Source: an uncultured Bacteroidales bacterium
GTDB lineage: Bacteria > Bacteroidota > Bacteroidia > Bacteroidales > Muribaculaceae
DNA length: 64,000 bases
Direction of reading: 5' to 3'
Assembly (NCBI GenBank): GCA_949285735.1
Contig: CASEAQ010000017.1
Location: 1-64,000 of the forward strand
Made by a program: the position numbers and the translations under genes. A model generated the notes under the pieces. The model was not told the origin of the DNA. It ran no database searches and saw only the letters and a program-made list of their open reading frames with translations. Positions 27,818-36,537 of this stretch are shown here, piece by piece. The stretch's first letter is position 1; every line of letters begins with the position of its first letter.

Positions 27818-27850
27818 ATAAGGCACACAAATGAGTGTGCCTTATTTTTT
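27818..27850. terminator. strong intrinsic terminator
   Basis: A perfect 11-bp stem (ATAAGGCACAC with GTGTGCCTTAT), a 6-nt loop and a T run follow. It ends the aminotransferase-HAD transcript and can also stop the converging CAT-like gene. Confidence 0.9.
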
Positions 27851-27877
27851 GCACTTGATGTCTTTATTACTTGGTGG

Positions 27878-28498
27878 TTATGGCTTGAGGGTGGTGATTT
27901 CTTTTTGGAGGGTGTTTAGGAATTGGGAGGCGTGGGCGCCGTCCATTTGGGTGTGGTGGAATTGGAAGGAGACGGTGAGGGTGGTTTTTAGTAGGTGTTT
28001 TTTGTAGCTGCCCCAAATCATGAAGGGGTTGTTGAAGATGCCGCTGTACATGCCCACTGCACCGTCGATTTCGTATTGGGCGAGTGCCGACGTTCCGATT
28101 ACCATGCTGTCGGTGATGTCGTGGTTTTGGCAGCTTTGGGCTACTTGCCGTGTCAGTCGCAGGTAGTCGGTGTTGAATTGTTGTAGGTCGTCGGAAAATG
28201 GTATGTCGCAGGAGCTTACTTCGCCCTCGCGGTTTGCCACGATTGTGTTGACGGCTATGGTGTCGTATTGGATTAGTTTGCCGCCAACGGGGAGCATATA
28301 GAATTCTTTTATGCTGCTTGCCGCCCTGCCGATGCACCAGCACATGAGCATATTGAATTTCAGTCCTTTGCGTCGGCTTATCTTGACGAGGCGTGTCACA
28401 TTTAGAGTCTTGAAAAATGTGAGCATGGGCATGGGTGCCTGCATCCACATTTCAAAGGCGTAGGCGCGTGTGGTTTCTTTGGGGTTTACTTCTTTCAT
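27878..28498 (-). CDS. CAT-family (chloramphenicol acetyltransferase type A) acyltransferase
   Basis: The 206-residue protein has the trimeric CAT fold and the active-site motif HHTQMDG (181-187) with catalytic His182 and structural Asp186. An N-terminal FEMWMQAPMPMLTF segment also fits CAT-like proteins. Type A enzymes acetylate chloramphenicol, but many Bacteroidetes homologues are distant and their substrate is unknown, so resistance should not be assumed. It is a single leftward gene with no clear -7 box in the short upstream stretch. Confidence 0.85.
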   Translation of the reverse strand: MKEVNPKETTRAYAFEMWMQAPMPMLTFFKTLNVTRLVKISRRKGLKFNMLMCWCIGRAASSIKEFYMLPVGGKLIQYDTIAVNTIVANREGEVSSCDIPFSDDLQQFNTDYLRLTRQVAQSCQNHDITDSMVIGTSALAQYEIDGAVGMYSGIFNNPFMIWGSYKKHLLKTTLTVSFQFHHTQMDGAHASQFLNTLQKEITTLKP

Positions 28499-28565
28499 TT
28501 GTGTGCTTTTTTAAAGGGGGAGTGAAATGCAAAGTTAAGGCAAAGTTTTGGGAATGAGAAATAAA

Positions 28566-28733
28566 ATTAGGAATGAGGAATTAATGTCGCTCTTCCATTT
28601 CTGCTCCGTTGGAACTGGGTGGATGTGTTGCTGTCCGATGGTTACGAGAAAGTTGGACGGCTTCGCCGCCCCGTATTTATTGCCACACTTTTGATGTAAG
28701 GGCGACGTTAATTTTTAATTCCTCATTCCTAAT
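28566..28733. repeat. 168-bp MITE-like element with 19-bp inverted ends
   Basis: ATTAGGAATGAGGAATTAA (28566-28584) and its exact reverse complement (28715-28733) bound a GC-richer core. The core contains AGTTGGACGG followed by a GGCTTCGCC hairpin, repeated near 60.97 kb and, inverted with one mismatch, at 60.68 kb. No coding frame. This element fills most of the gap between the CAT-like gene and the recombinase gene. Confidence 0.6.
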
Positions 28734-28802
28734 TCCTCATTGACTAAAGGGGTGGATTGCCGCTGGTGCGTTATTATAATATTTAGTATAAAACATATTA
28801 TT

Positions 28803-30014
28803 ATGGCAACAGTGAAAATAAAGTTCCGCCCTTCGTCTGTAGCAGGCAGGGAAGGCGCGTTGTATTATCAGATAATACACAACCGAGTGGTGAGATGCAT
28901 TAGCACGGGTTACAGGTTGTACCCTTGCGAATGGAACAAGTGTGGGGCGGAGATTGAACTTCGGACTGACGATGATGACAGGAATGGATATTTGGGTGAG
29001 CTGGGCGTTCGCATAAAGAATGACTTGGAGCGGCTGAGGTTGTTGATACTGAGGTTGGAGCGCTTGGGCGAATATACATCGGAGCAGGTGGTTGCAGCAT
29101 ATTTGGCTTCGGACTGCGACATGGGCTTCTTTGCCTATGCTCGCAAGGTTATCAGCTTGACGAGGTGCATTGGCAAGGAGCGCACGGCTGAGACATATTC
29201 GAGTTCGCTTAACAGCTTTATTCGTTTCAGGGGTAACCGCGGCGATGTGGCTTTTGAGGAAATGGATTCGGAGATGATGAAGGAGTATGAGACCTTTTTG
29301 AGGCAGGATGGCAAATGCCCAAACACGATTTCGTTTTACATGCGCAATTTACGGACACTTTACAATCGTGCTGCCGAAGATGGCACAGTTGAGAACCGCA
29401 GCCCGTTCCGCCACGTGAATACGAGGGTCGAGAAGACGGTGAAGCGTGCAGTGTCGGCTGAGGTGGTTGGCAGGATAAAGAGCCTCGACTTGGGGCAGCA
29501 GCCGTCGTTGGAGCTTGCCCGCGACTTGTTTATGTTATGCTTCTATTTGCGAGGAATGTCCTTTGTCGATTTGGCTTTCTTGCGAAAAAAGGATTTGCAG
29601 AATGGAGTGCTTGTGTATCGTAGGCACAAGACGGGGCAGCAGTTGTGCATAAAGTGGGAAGAGGCGATGCAGGAAATCGTGGGGAAGTATTCCGACCCTG
29701 GGTTGCCTTATTTGTTGCCAATAATAAAGGAGCCGGGGCAAGGGGAGCGGCGGCAATACTTGAACGCGTCGCACTTGATGAACAGGAAGTTGAAGGAGAT
29801 TGGCAGGATTGTGAGGTGCCCTATAAAGCTCACGTTTTATGTGGCGCGGCATGGGTGGGCGAGCATTGCAAGGAGCCAAAATGTTCCGCTGCCAGTAATC
29901 AGTGAAGCGTTGGGGCATGACTCGGAGGAAACGACGCGCATCTATCTGGCGTTGCTCGACACTTCGGCTGTTGACAGGGCTAACGACAAGGTGATAAAGG
30001 CAGTTTGCAGTTGA
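28803..30014 (+). CDS. tyrosine recombinase (integrase family)
   Basis: From ATG 28803 the protein has 403 residues: an N-terminal arm-type domain (1-90), a SAM-like core-binding domain (about 100-200) and the catalytic domain with Arg I (FYLRGMSFVDL), Lys in a HKTGQQL hairpin, the second box YVARHGWAS (Tyr in place of the first His, as I recall for Bacteroides invertases) and the nucleophile in LGHDSEETTRIYL. It resembles the Bacteroides recombinases that invert capsule promoters. It lies 135 bp from an inverted-repeat-bounded promoter segment, its most likely substrate. No phage or transposon genes accompany it. Confidence 0.92.
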   Translation: MATVKIKFRPSSVAGREGALYYQIIHNRVVRCISTGYRLYPCEWNKCGAEIELRTDDDDRNGYLGELGVRIKNDLERLRLLILRLERLGEYTSEQVVAAYLASDCDMGFFAYARKVISLTRCIGKERTAETYSSSLNSFIRFRGNRGDVAFEEMDSEMMKEYETFLRQDGKCPNTISFYMRNLRTLYNRAAEDGTVENRSPFRHVNTRVEKTVKRAVSAEVVGRIKSLDLGQQPSLELARDLFMLCFYLRGMSFVDLAFLRKKDLQNGVLVYRRHKTGQQLCIKWEEAMQEIVGKYSDPGLPYLLPIIKEPGQGERRQYLNASHLMNRKLKEIGRIVRCPIKLTFYVARHGWASIARSQNVPLPVISEALGHDSEETTRIYLALLDTSAVDRANDKVIKAVCS

Positions 30015-30149
30015 CAATTAGGGATCAGGAATTAAGAATTTTTGTAGAGCTGTTAGTTGGTGGTTTGTTTTAAAGGGAGGTAGGAGGTTGCAGTGCAGCC
30101 TCCTACTGAATTTATTGTAGTGTGTATGTGTTGGTGTGCAAATCGGTGT

Positions 30150-30364
30150 ATCTCTTAGCAAGAGATGTATTACTTGGGCAAAGGTACATATAATTTGTAA
30201 AAAAACAGCGAATAAAGACAAAAAAAGTTGTTTGTCAGCGTGTAGCCGAAAAGCAATTTGTGCAACAAATGTTGCGCAGGTTGCTTTTGTTGTGATTTGT
30301 AGATTGTTGATTGTCAACTATATGTGGCGAAACTTGGGTGTCTGTACATCTCTTGCTAAGAGAT
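30150..30364. repeat. invertible promoter segment bounded by 20-bp inverted repeats
   Basis: ATCTCTTAGCAAGAGATGTA at 30150-30169 recurs as its exact reverse complement at 30345-30364, enclosing 175 bp. Each arm is itself nearly palindromic (ATCTCTT, AGC, AAGAGAT), as expected for recombinase sites. The segment lies between a tyrosine recombinase gene and upxY, the standard arrangement of phase-variable Bacteroides polysaccharide loci. Flipping would turn the internal promoter towards upxY. Confidence 0.85.
30179..30186 (-). promoter_or_regulatory. -7 box inside the invertible segment, facing left (OFF)
   Basis: The minus strand reads TACCTTTG, a perfect TAnnTTTG, 10 bp inside the left repeat. 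A poor -33 match (TGTTTT) lies about 20 bp behind it. I found no TAnnTTTG facing upxY within the segment. Confidence 0.6.
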
Positions 30365-30546
30365 GTACAGTTCCATATCATGAAAATGTATGGGAGGAAC
30401 GACCGGAAAAACGGTGTCGTGAATAGCAAAACAGTATGAATAATGAGGTAACGGGGAAATCACCCGAACTTTTTGGGATGCTAATTGTAACTGCTTGTGT
30501 TTTAGTGAATAATAAACGCTTGCAGGATTAGAAAAATTGGCTTGAA

Positions 30547-31140
30547 GTGAAAATGGACGGTATTTCGATAGGTGGCAGAGTGGCGGCGTGTTGCCCAATC
30601 GGCGGACAGTCGGTGGGGGAGGATAGCCGGTGCTGGTTTGTGATGCGCGACCTCACTCGCCCCAATGCCAAGTTGCCAGCCTACTTGTTGCTCGAAGGCA
30701 TGAATGTGGAATATTTCACGCCGATGGTGTGCAAGCTCTTCGTCAGCAACGGGAAGCGCGAAGTGAGGCGTGTGCCGTTCATGCAAGACTTGATTTTCGT
30801 GCATGGCACACGCGAGGCTATCGATCCGATCGTGGAGCGCGTCAGTACATTCCAATACCGATACTTGAAACAAAGGCGGCCGATGACCGTGCGCGATGCC
30901 GACATGGAGCAGTTTATAGCTGCCGTGGAGTCGGTCGAGTCACCACGTTATTACCGTCCCGACGAGATTACGCCCGACATGCGCCAGCGCAGGATACGCA
31001 TCATTGGCGGACAGTTGGGCGGATATGAGGGCTACTTGGTGGGCGTGCGCGGGTCGAAGACCAAGCGGCTGCTTGTGGAGTTGCCGTCGCTGCTGGCGGC
31101 TGCCGTCGAGGTGAAAACCGAATATATCCAACTAATATAG
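30547..31140 (+). CDS. upxY: UpxY-family NusG-like transcription antiterminator
   Basis: The 197-residue protein has a NusG-like N-terminal domain (about 28-125, CWFVMRDLTRPNAKLPAYLLL and VPFMQDLIFVHG) and a C-terminal KOW-like domain (about 150-197, RIIGGQLGGYEGYLVGV). UpxY proteins bind RNA polymerase at the 5' leader of their own polysaccharide operon and prevent early termination. It is the first gene behind the invertible promoter. It starts at GTG 30547 or ATG 30553. The 180-bp leader between repeat and start (30365-30546) is the probable site of action. Confidence 0.93.
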   Translation: MKMDGISIGGRVAACCPIGGQSVGEDSRCWFVMRDLTRPNAKLPAYLLLEGMNVEYFTPMVCKLFVSNGKREVRRVPFMQDLIFVHGTREAIDPIVERVSTFQYRYLKQRRPMTVRDADMEQFIAAVESVESPRYYRPDEITPDMRQRRIRIIGGQLGGYEGYLVGVRGSKTKRLLVELPSLLAAAVEVKTEYIQLI

Positions 31141-31158
31141 ATTTTTGTTTGTCTGAAT

Positions 31159-31551
31159 ATGAATTATTTAGCATCGGAATTGTATAACTTGATAGAGAAG
31201 CGTATGCCCGACATCCTTGTTGACGAGGCTGTGAACAGGTTGTGCATACACTTGTACTATGCCGGCCGCTACTGGGTGGCGTTTGAGAAGTCGGCTTTCA
31301 ACTTGTGCTCGGTGTATGGCAAAGCCATAATCAACCCGATGAAGATACTCACCGCACCATTCCCGATAGTGATGGCGAGCATCGACGGGGATAGCATTGC
31401 CAGCGCCATGCGCAACTTGCAGTGCAGGGAGCGGTCGGTGAAGGAACTGGTGTATGAGATTGGTGGCACGGCAAATGACAGCACCTATCACCAATGGCAC
31501 AAACGGAAAGTGAGTAGCATAATGGCATATTACGGTCAAGGACAGCAATAG
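31159..31551 (+). CDS. upxZ: UpxZ-family antitermination inhibitor
   Basis: The 130-residue protein lies 18 bp after upxY. In Bacteroides the second gene of each such locus is upxZ, whose product blocks the UpxY proteins of other loci so that one polysaccharide dominates. The N-terminal helical segment (LYNLIEKRMPDILVDEAV) and the INPMKILTAPF stretch fit that family as I know it; the call rests partly on position. It is short for the family (about 150-160 residues). Confidence 0.7.
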   Translation: MNYLASELYNLIEKRMPDILVDEAVNRLCIHLYYAGRYWVAFEKSAFNLCSVYGKAIINPMKILTAPFPIVMASIDGDSIASAMRNLQCRERSVKELVYEIGGTANDSTYHQWHKRKVSSIMAYYGQGQQ

Positions 31552-31688
31552 GATAACGGAATAGTAAGGACTTTAGTAGTGTGTGGGTTGCCCGCTGTTG
31601 TGTGTAGATTTCAAGATTGCCGGTGTGTTGGCGGGCATGTTCCCTCAAGTGTGTATTACCAACTGAATAAAAATAAAAGGACGATAGT

Positions 31689-32510
31689 ATGAATAGATAT
31701 GTGGATTTGTGTCTCTGGCTTCTGGTTTTGACGGGGTGCATCGTGCTTAGTTCGTGTGGTTCGAGCAAGGATGTGGTATATTTCCAGGACTTGAAGCCGG
31801 GGCGTAGTGAAATGGTGCTTCCCGAGGCACATGTGATAACCGTTAGGCCCGAGGACAAGCTCTCGATAATAGTCAACAGCCGCGACCCGCAGCTGACCGA
31901 TATGTTCAACCTGCCATACGTGACGCGCCAGCTCGGGCAGTCGTTGCGGACTGATTACTCGACTGGAAACAACACGGGGGTGTCGTGCTACACGGTCGAT
32001 TCGCGCGGCGAGATAGATTTCCCGGTGCTTGGGAAGATAAGCGTCGGCGGGATGACACGCGAGCAGATAGCCTCGCACATAAAAAGTGAGCTGGTGGCAG
32101 CCAACTTGGTGAAGGACCCAGTGGTGACGGTGGAGTTTGTCAACCTGTGCATCTCGGTGCTCGGCGAGGTGAACGACCCTGGGCGGTTTGCGATTGACCG
32201 CGACCGGCTGACGGTGCTCGACGCGCTGAGCATGGCAGGCGACTTGACGATATACGGCAACCGCACCAACGTGATGGTGCTGCGCCGCGAGGGAGACACG
32301 CAGCGGGTTTACGGCATCGACCTGACCCGCGGCACCGACGTGTATTCGTCGCCCGCCTACTACTTGCAGCAAGACGACGTGGTGTATGTGGAACCCAACG
32401 AGGTGAAGGCGCGCCAATCGACCGTCAACGGCAACAACGTGCGCTCGACGTCGTTCTGGATTTCTCTTGCCTCGCTGCTGACCTCGGTGGCAATATTGAT
32501 AGTTAACTAA
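31689..32510 (+). CDS. polysaccharide export lipoprotein (Wza/BexD-like)
   Basis: The 273-residue outer-membrane lipoprotein forms the export channel for exopolysaccharide. A lipoprotein signal ends at Cys23 or so (VLSSCGSS), followed by the poly-export domain (VITVRPEDKLSIIVNSRDPQ), SLBB-type segments (GEIDFPVLGKISVGG, ISVLGEVNDPGRF) and a C-terminal helix (FWISLASLLTSVAILIV). The downstream Wzc-like protein is its inner-membrane partner. 138 bp separate it from upxZ with no visible gene. Confidence 0.93.
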   Translation: MNRYVDLCLWLLVLTGCIVLSSCGSSKDVVYFQDLKPGRSEMVLPEAHVITVRPEDKLSIIVNSRDPQLTDMFNLPYVTRQLGQSLRTDYSTGNNTGVSCYTVDSRGEIDFPVLGKISVGGMTREQIASHIKSELVAANLVKDPVVTVEFVNLCISVLGEVNDPGRFAIDRDRLTVLDALSMAGDLTIYGNRTNVMVLRREGDTQRVYGIDLTRGTDVYSSPAYYLQQDDVVYVEPNEVKARQSTVNGNNVRSTSFWISLASLLTSVAILIVN

Positions 32511-32530
32511 CCCCATAACACTAAGGAAAA

Positions 32531-34921
32531 GTGGAAAACCGAAACAATACGATCCCAACGGAACAGGGGAGCGACTTCATCGGAATGAGGGAGCTTGCCC
32601 GTATGTGCCTCGCCAAGTGGTATTGGTTTGCCGCCTCGGTGGCGGCTGCATTGTGCGTGGCAGTGTATTACCTGCTTTCGACATCGCCCGTATATACGCG
32701 TTCGGCATCGTTGCTCATCAAGGAGGACGACCAGAACAGCATAGGCAGCACGGCATCGAACATGCTTGGCGACTTCGACATCTTCAGCTCGAAGTCGAAC
32801 GTGAACAACGAGATGCAGTCGTTGCAGTCGCCGGCTGTGATGCGCGACGTGGTGCAACGGCTCGACCTTGCCACCAACTATGCCACCGACGGCACTTTCC
32901 ACCGCCGCGTGCTATATGGCAGGGAGCTGCCATACGTGGTGTCGCTGCCCGGATTGAGCGACAACGGCGTGGTGTCGTTCACCATAGTGCCGGCTGGGCA
33001 GGAACGGGTGAACCTTGCCGACTTTGTCGTTGACGATGAGGAGTGTGACGGCGAGGTGGCTGTGGCTCTCGGCGACACTGTGGCGACGCCCGCGGGGCGG
33101 GTGGTGGTTGCGGCTGCCGAGGGGAACGACTCGGCAAGCTACCACCAGCCTGTGTATGTGTCGCGTGTGGGGTTGCAGACTGCCACCAAGTCGTACCTGT
33201 CGAACCTGTCGGTGATGATAGGCGACGAGAAATCGACCATAGTCAACTTGTCGTTCAAGGACGTGTGCATACAGCGCGCCGAGGACGTGCTCAACACGGT
33301 GATAGCCGTGTATAACGAAGACTGGATTAAGGACAAGAACCAGGTGGCTGTGAGCACCTCGATGTTTATCAACGAACGTCTGGGGGTGATAGAGCGCGAG
33401 CTTGGCAATGTGGATGAGAGCATATCGTCGTACAAGAGCGAGCACCTGCTGCCCGACGTGCAGGCTGCCGCCAGCATGTATATGGAGCAGAACACCGAGA
33501 CGGGGGCGCGGATATTGGCTCTGAACACGCAGATGTCGATGGCGCGCTACATACGCAACTACTTGGCAAACGCCACGAGCGAGGGGCAGCTGATTCCAGC
33601 CAACTCGGGCATAGAAAGCCCGGGCATCGAGAGCCAGATTGCCGAATACAACACGATGCAGCTGCGGCGCAACGACCTTGCCGCCAACAGCAGCGAGCAA
33701 AACCCGCTGGTGGTTGACATGGATCGTTCGTTGCGCGACATGCGCGGTGCGATAATCACTTCGATCGACAACCACATGGCTGCGCTCAACACGCAAATCG
33801 CCGACTTGCAGCGCAGCGAACGGCAGACGACGGCGCGCATTGCCGCCACGCCGTCGCAGGGGAGATACCTGCTGTCGGTCGAGCGTCAGCAGAAGGTGAA
33901 GGAGGCGCTGTACCTCTTCCTGTTGCAGAAGCGCGAGGAAAACGAGTTGTCACAGGCGTTCACAGCCTACAACACCCGTGTAATAACGCCGCCCTATGGC
34001 GACCCAGAACCCACTGCGCCACGCCGCGCCAACGTGTTGCTTGCCGCTTTTGTGCTCGGGCTGCTGTTGCCGGCTGGGGTGATATTTGCACGCGAGAGCC
34101 TCAACACTCGGCTGCGCGGTCGCAAAGACCTTGAGCAACTCACTGTGCCGTTTGCCGGCGAGATTCCACTTGCCGCCCATAGTGGCAAGCATGGCAGCGA
34201 CGGGGCATCGGTGGTGGTGCGGCAGGGGAGCCGCGACGTGGTCAACGAGGCATTCCGCGTGTTGCGTACCAACCTTGAGTTTATGCTCGGGGAGCGTCAT
34301 GCCGAGGGCAGGGCTCCGGTGATGCTGTTCACGTCGTTCAACCCTGGCAGCGGCAAGACTTTCATCGCGGTGAACACTGCCGCCAGCCTTGCCATCAAGG
34401 GGAAGCGTGTGCTGGTGATTGACGGCGACTTGCGGCACGGCTCGACATCGGAATATGTGGGCTTGCCGCACAGGGGGCTTAGCGACTACCTTGCCCACCG
34501 CACCGACGACGTGTCGCCGCTGATAGTGGGCGTTGAGGGATATGAGCGGTTGAGCATACTGCCCGTGGGAACGATTCCGCCCAATCCGACGGAGTTGCTT
34601 GCCGGGTCGCGGTTTGCCGACATGGTGGAGGCGTTGCGTGCGGAATATGACTACGTGTTTATCGACTGCCCGCCAATTGAGATTGTAGCCGACACGCACG
34701 TGATAGCGCGCCTTGCCGACCGCACGGCATTCGTGGTGCGCGCTGGGCTGCTTGAGCGCGACATGCTGCCCGAGTTGCAACGCATCTACGACGAACACCG
34801 CCTCAACAACATGGCACTGGTGCTCAACGGCACCACCTCAGCCTCGGGCCGCCACTCCCACTACGGCTACAAGTATGGCTACAACTATGGGTATAGAGAG
34901 GATTCCGCTGAGAAGAAATAA
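32531..34921 (+). CDS. Wzc-like chain-length regulator and tyrosine autokinase
   Basis: The 796-residue protein starts at GTG. Order: N-terminal helix (about 37-57), Wzz periplasmic domain with coiled coils (60-490), second helix near 500-520, and a cytosolic BY-kinase domain with Walker A (NPGSGKT, about 606-612), Walker A' (VLVIDGDLRHGS) and Walker B (YVFIDCPP). The C-terminus is a Tyr cluster (HYGYKYGYNYGY), the usual autophosphorylation tail. Cycles of phosphorylation control chain length and export through the Wza-like lipoprotein. It is the last GC-rich gene of the locus. Confidence 0.95.
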   Translation: MENRNNTIPTEQGSDFIGMRELARMCLAKWYWFAASVAAALCVAVYYLLSTSPVYTRSASLLIKEDDQNSIGSTASNMLGDFDIFSSKSNVNNEMQSLQSPAVMRDVVQRLDLATNYATDGTFHRRVLYGRELPYVVSLPGLSDNGVVSFTIVPAGQERVNLADFVVDDEECDGEVAVALGDTVATPAGRVVVAAAEGNDSASYHQPVYVSRVGLQTATKSYLSNLSVMIGDEKSTIVNLSFKDVCIQRAEDVLNTVIAVYNEDWIKDKNQVAVSTSMFINERLGVIERELGNVDESISSYKSEHLLPDVQAAASMYMEQNTETGARILALNTQMSMARYIRNYLANATSEGQLIPANSGIESPGIESQIAEYNTMQLRRNDLAANSSEQNPLVVDMDRSLRDMRGAIITSIDNHMAALNTQIADLQRSERQTTARIAATPSQGRYLLSVERQQKVKEALYLFLLQKREENELSQAFTAYNTRVITPPYGDPEPTAPRRANVLLAAFVLGLLLPAGVIFARESLNTRLRGRKDLEQLTVPFAGEIPLAAHSGKHGSDGASVVVRQGSRDVVNEAFRVLRTNLEFMLGERHAEGRAPVMLFTSFNPGSGKTFIAVNTAASLAIKGKRVLVIDGDLRHGSTSEYVGLPHRGLSDYLAHRTDDVSPLIVGVEGYERLSILPVGTIPPNPTELLAGSRFADMVEALRAEYDYVFIDCPPIEIVADTHVIARLADRTAFVVRAGLLERDMLPELQRIYDEHRLNNMALVLNGTTSASGRHSHYGYKYGYNYGYREDSAEKK

Positions 34922-34995
34922 GGTTTAAACCTTAATACGGTGAAATTGTTTTAACTTATTGCCTAAGATTGTCGAATATAAAACATACAGATAAA

Positions 34996-36537
34996 ATGAG
35001 CACAATTAGTGTAAAAAATAAACGTATTGCAAAAAATACAATTTACCTGTATGTCAGAATGATATTTTTCCTGCTCATTAAATTATATATTTCCAGAGTC
35101 GCATTACAAGTATTGGGAGTTTTGGATTATGGTATATATAATTTAGTGGCAGGAATTATAGTAATGTTTTCATTCTTAAATTCGGCAATGAATGGAGCCT
35201 GCCAAAGGTTTTTCAATATTGCATTGGGTGAAAACAATTTGGTCAAATTAAAATCATATTTTATTAATTCGGTTAATATACATTTTTTCATTGGTGTCGG
35301 CACTATTATTTTATCTGAAACAATTGGAATGTATCTTCTGAATGATAAGTTGAACATTCCCGAGGAACGAATGTCGGCGGCTTATTTTACGTTTCATTTG
35401 GCTGTTGCATCTTGCTTTATGACAGTTCTGAGGACGCCATATAACGCTATCATTATAGCTTATGAAAAAATGTCGTTTTATGCCTACATTAGTATAGTTG
35501 AGGTTATCCTAAATTTGGCTATTGTATTCATATTGCCAATTGTAGATTATGATAAACTGAACTTGTATTCAATTTTAATGCTATCAATTTCAATAGGCAT
35601 TCTGATAGTATATGTTGCATACTGTAATATTAATTTCCCTGTTTCTCGATATAAAGCGTCGTTTTCAAAGTCTATAATGAAATCGATTATGTCATTTTCA
35701 TTATGGAGCACTCTAAGTAGTTTGGGAAATGTGGTTACGAAGCAAGCATTAAATATAATTCTAAACATATTCTATGGTGTTGCAATCAATGCAGCGACTG
35801 CAATAATGACACAAATATCGGCTGCAGTTTATTCTTTTATTCAAAATTTTCAGATTGCAGCCAATCCACAATTGATACAAAGTTATGCGAGCAAGGATTT
35901 TACATACCTCAAAAAATTATTCAGGGTAACATCAAAAATATCAATTTATTTAATGCTTTATCTTGCTTTTCCAACAATGATTTGCATGGATGAAGTTTTG
36001 AGTTTGTGGTTGGGGGTAGTGCCAGAATATACGGCTATTTTTTGCATATTGTCATTCCTTGCATTATTGGTAGATGCCTTAGGTGGACCCATGTGGACAG
36101 TTATTCATGCCTCGGGAAGAATTAAAAGGTATCAAACAATGATTTTCTTTGTCAGGATTATGAATATACCGCTATATTATGTGATGATGTATGCTGGATT
36201 AGAGCCTTATACGGCATTGTATTTACCAATCATATCGAATGTTATTGTAATTGTAAATGGAATAAAGCTAATACAGCAAATTTTAAATTTTTCGGGAAAA
36301 GAGTATTTTATACATGTAATAGCTCCGATATTAAAAGTGGGGGCAATCTCAATTGTGATACCATTCCTCGTGGCATTTTTAATTCATGGAGCAGTTTCTA
36401 ATTTGGTTTTCATATTTTGTATTTATCTAATTTCAATAATTTCAATATCCATTAGTGTTTATTTCTGCGGACTTGAGCAACATGAAAAAAGTCTATTGAC
36501 CGAAAAAATAATTCGCAAAATAATTAGAAGAAAATGA
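34996..36537 (+). CDS. polysaccharide flippase (Wzx-like, MOP superfamily)
   Basis: From ATG 34996 the protein has 513 residues and about 12-14 predicted transmembrane helices. It matches the oligosaccharide flippase family by length, by the N-terminal LYVRMIFFLLIKLYISRVAL segment, and by place in the locus. It would move lipid-linked repeat units across the inner membrane. A TTG at 34969 is a less likely start. Base composition drops sharply to AT-rich here and stays low to 42.6 kb, a sign of a separately acquired glycan cassette. It overlaps the next gene by 4 bp. Confidence 0.9.
   Translation: MSTISVKNKRIAKNTIYLYVRMIFFLLIKLYISRVALQVLGVLDYGIYNLVAGIIVMFSFLNSAMNGACQRFFNIALGENNLVKLKSYFINSVNIHFFIGVGTIILSETIGMYLLNDKLNIPEERMSAAYFTFHLAVASCFMTVLRTPYNAIIIAYEKMSFYAYISIVEVILNLAIVFILPIVDYDKLNLYSILMLSISIGILIVYVAYCNINFPVSRYKASFSKSIMKSIMSFSLWSTLSSLGNVVTKQALNIILNIFYGVAINAATAIMTQISAAVYSFIQNFQIAANPQLIQSYASKDFTYLKKLFRVTSKISIYLMLYLAFPTMICMDEVLSLWLGVVPEYTAIFCILSFLALLVDALGGPMWTVIHASGRIKRYQTMIFFVRIMNIPLYYVMMYAGLEPYTALYLPIISNVIVIVNGIKLIQQILNFSGKEYFIHVIAPILKVGAISIVIPFLVAFLIHGAVSNLVFIFCIYLISIISISISVYFCGLEQHEKSLLTEKIIRKIIRRK

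Noticed and set aside
27878-28498. Calling the CAT-like gene a chloramphenicol-resistance determinant
   Set aside because: The active-site motif supports the family only; substrate and resistance cannot be inferred from sequence.
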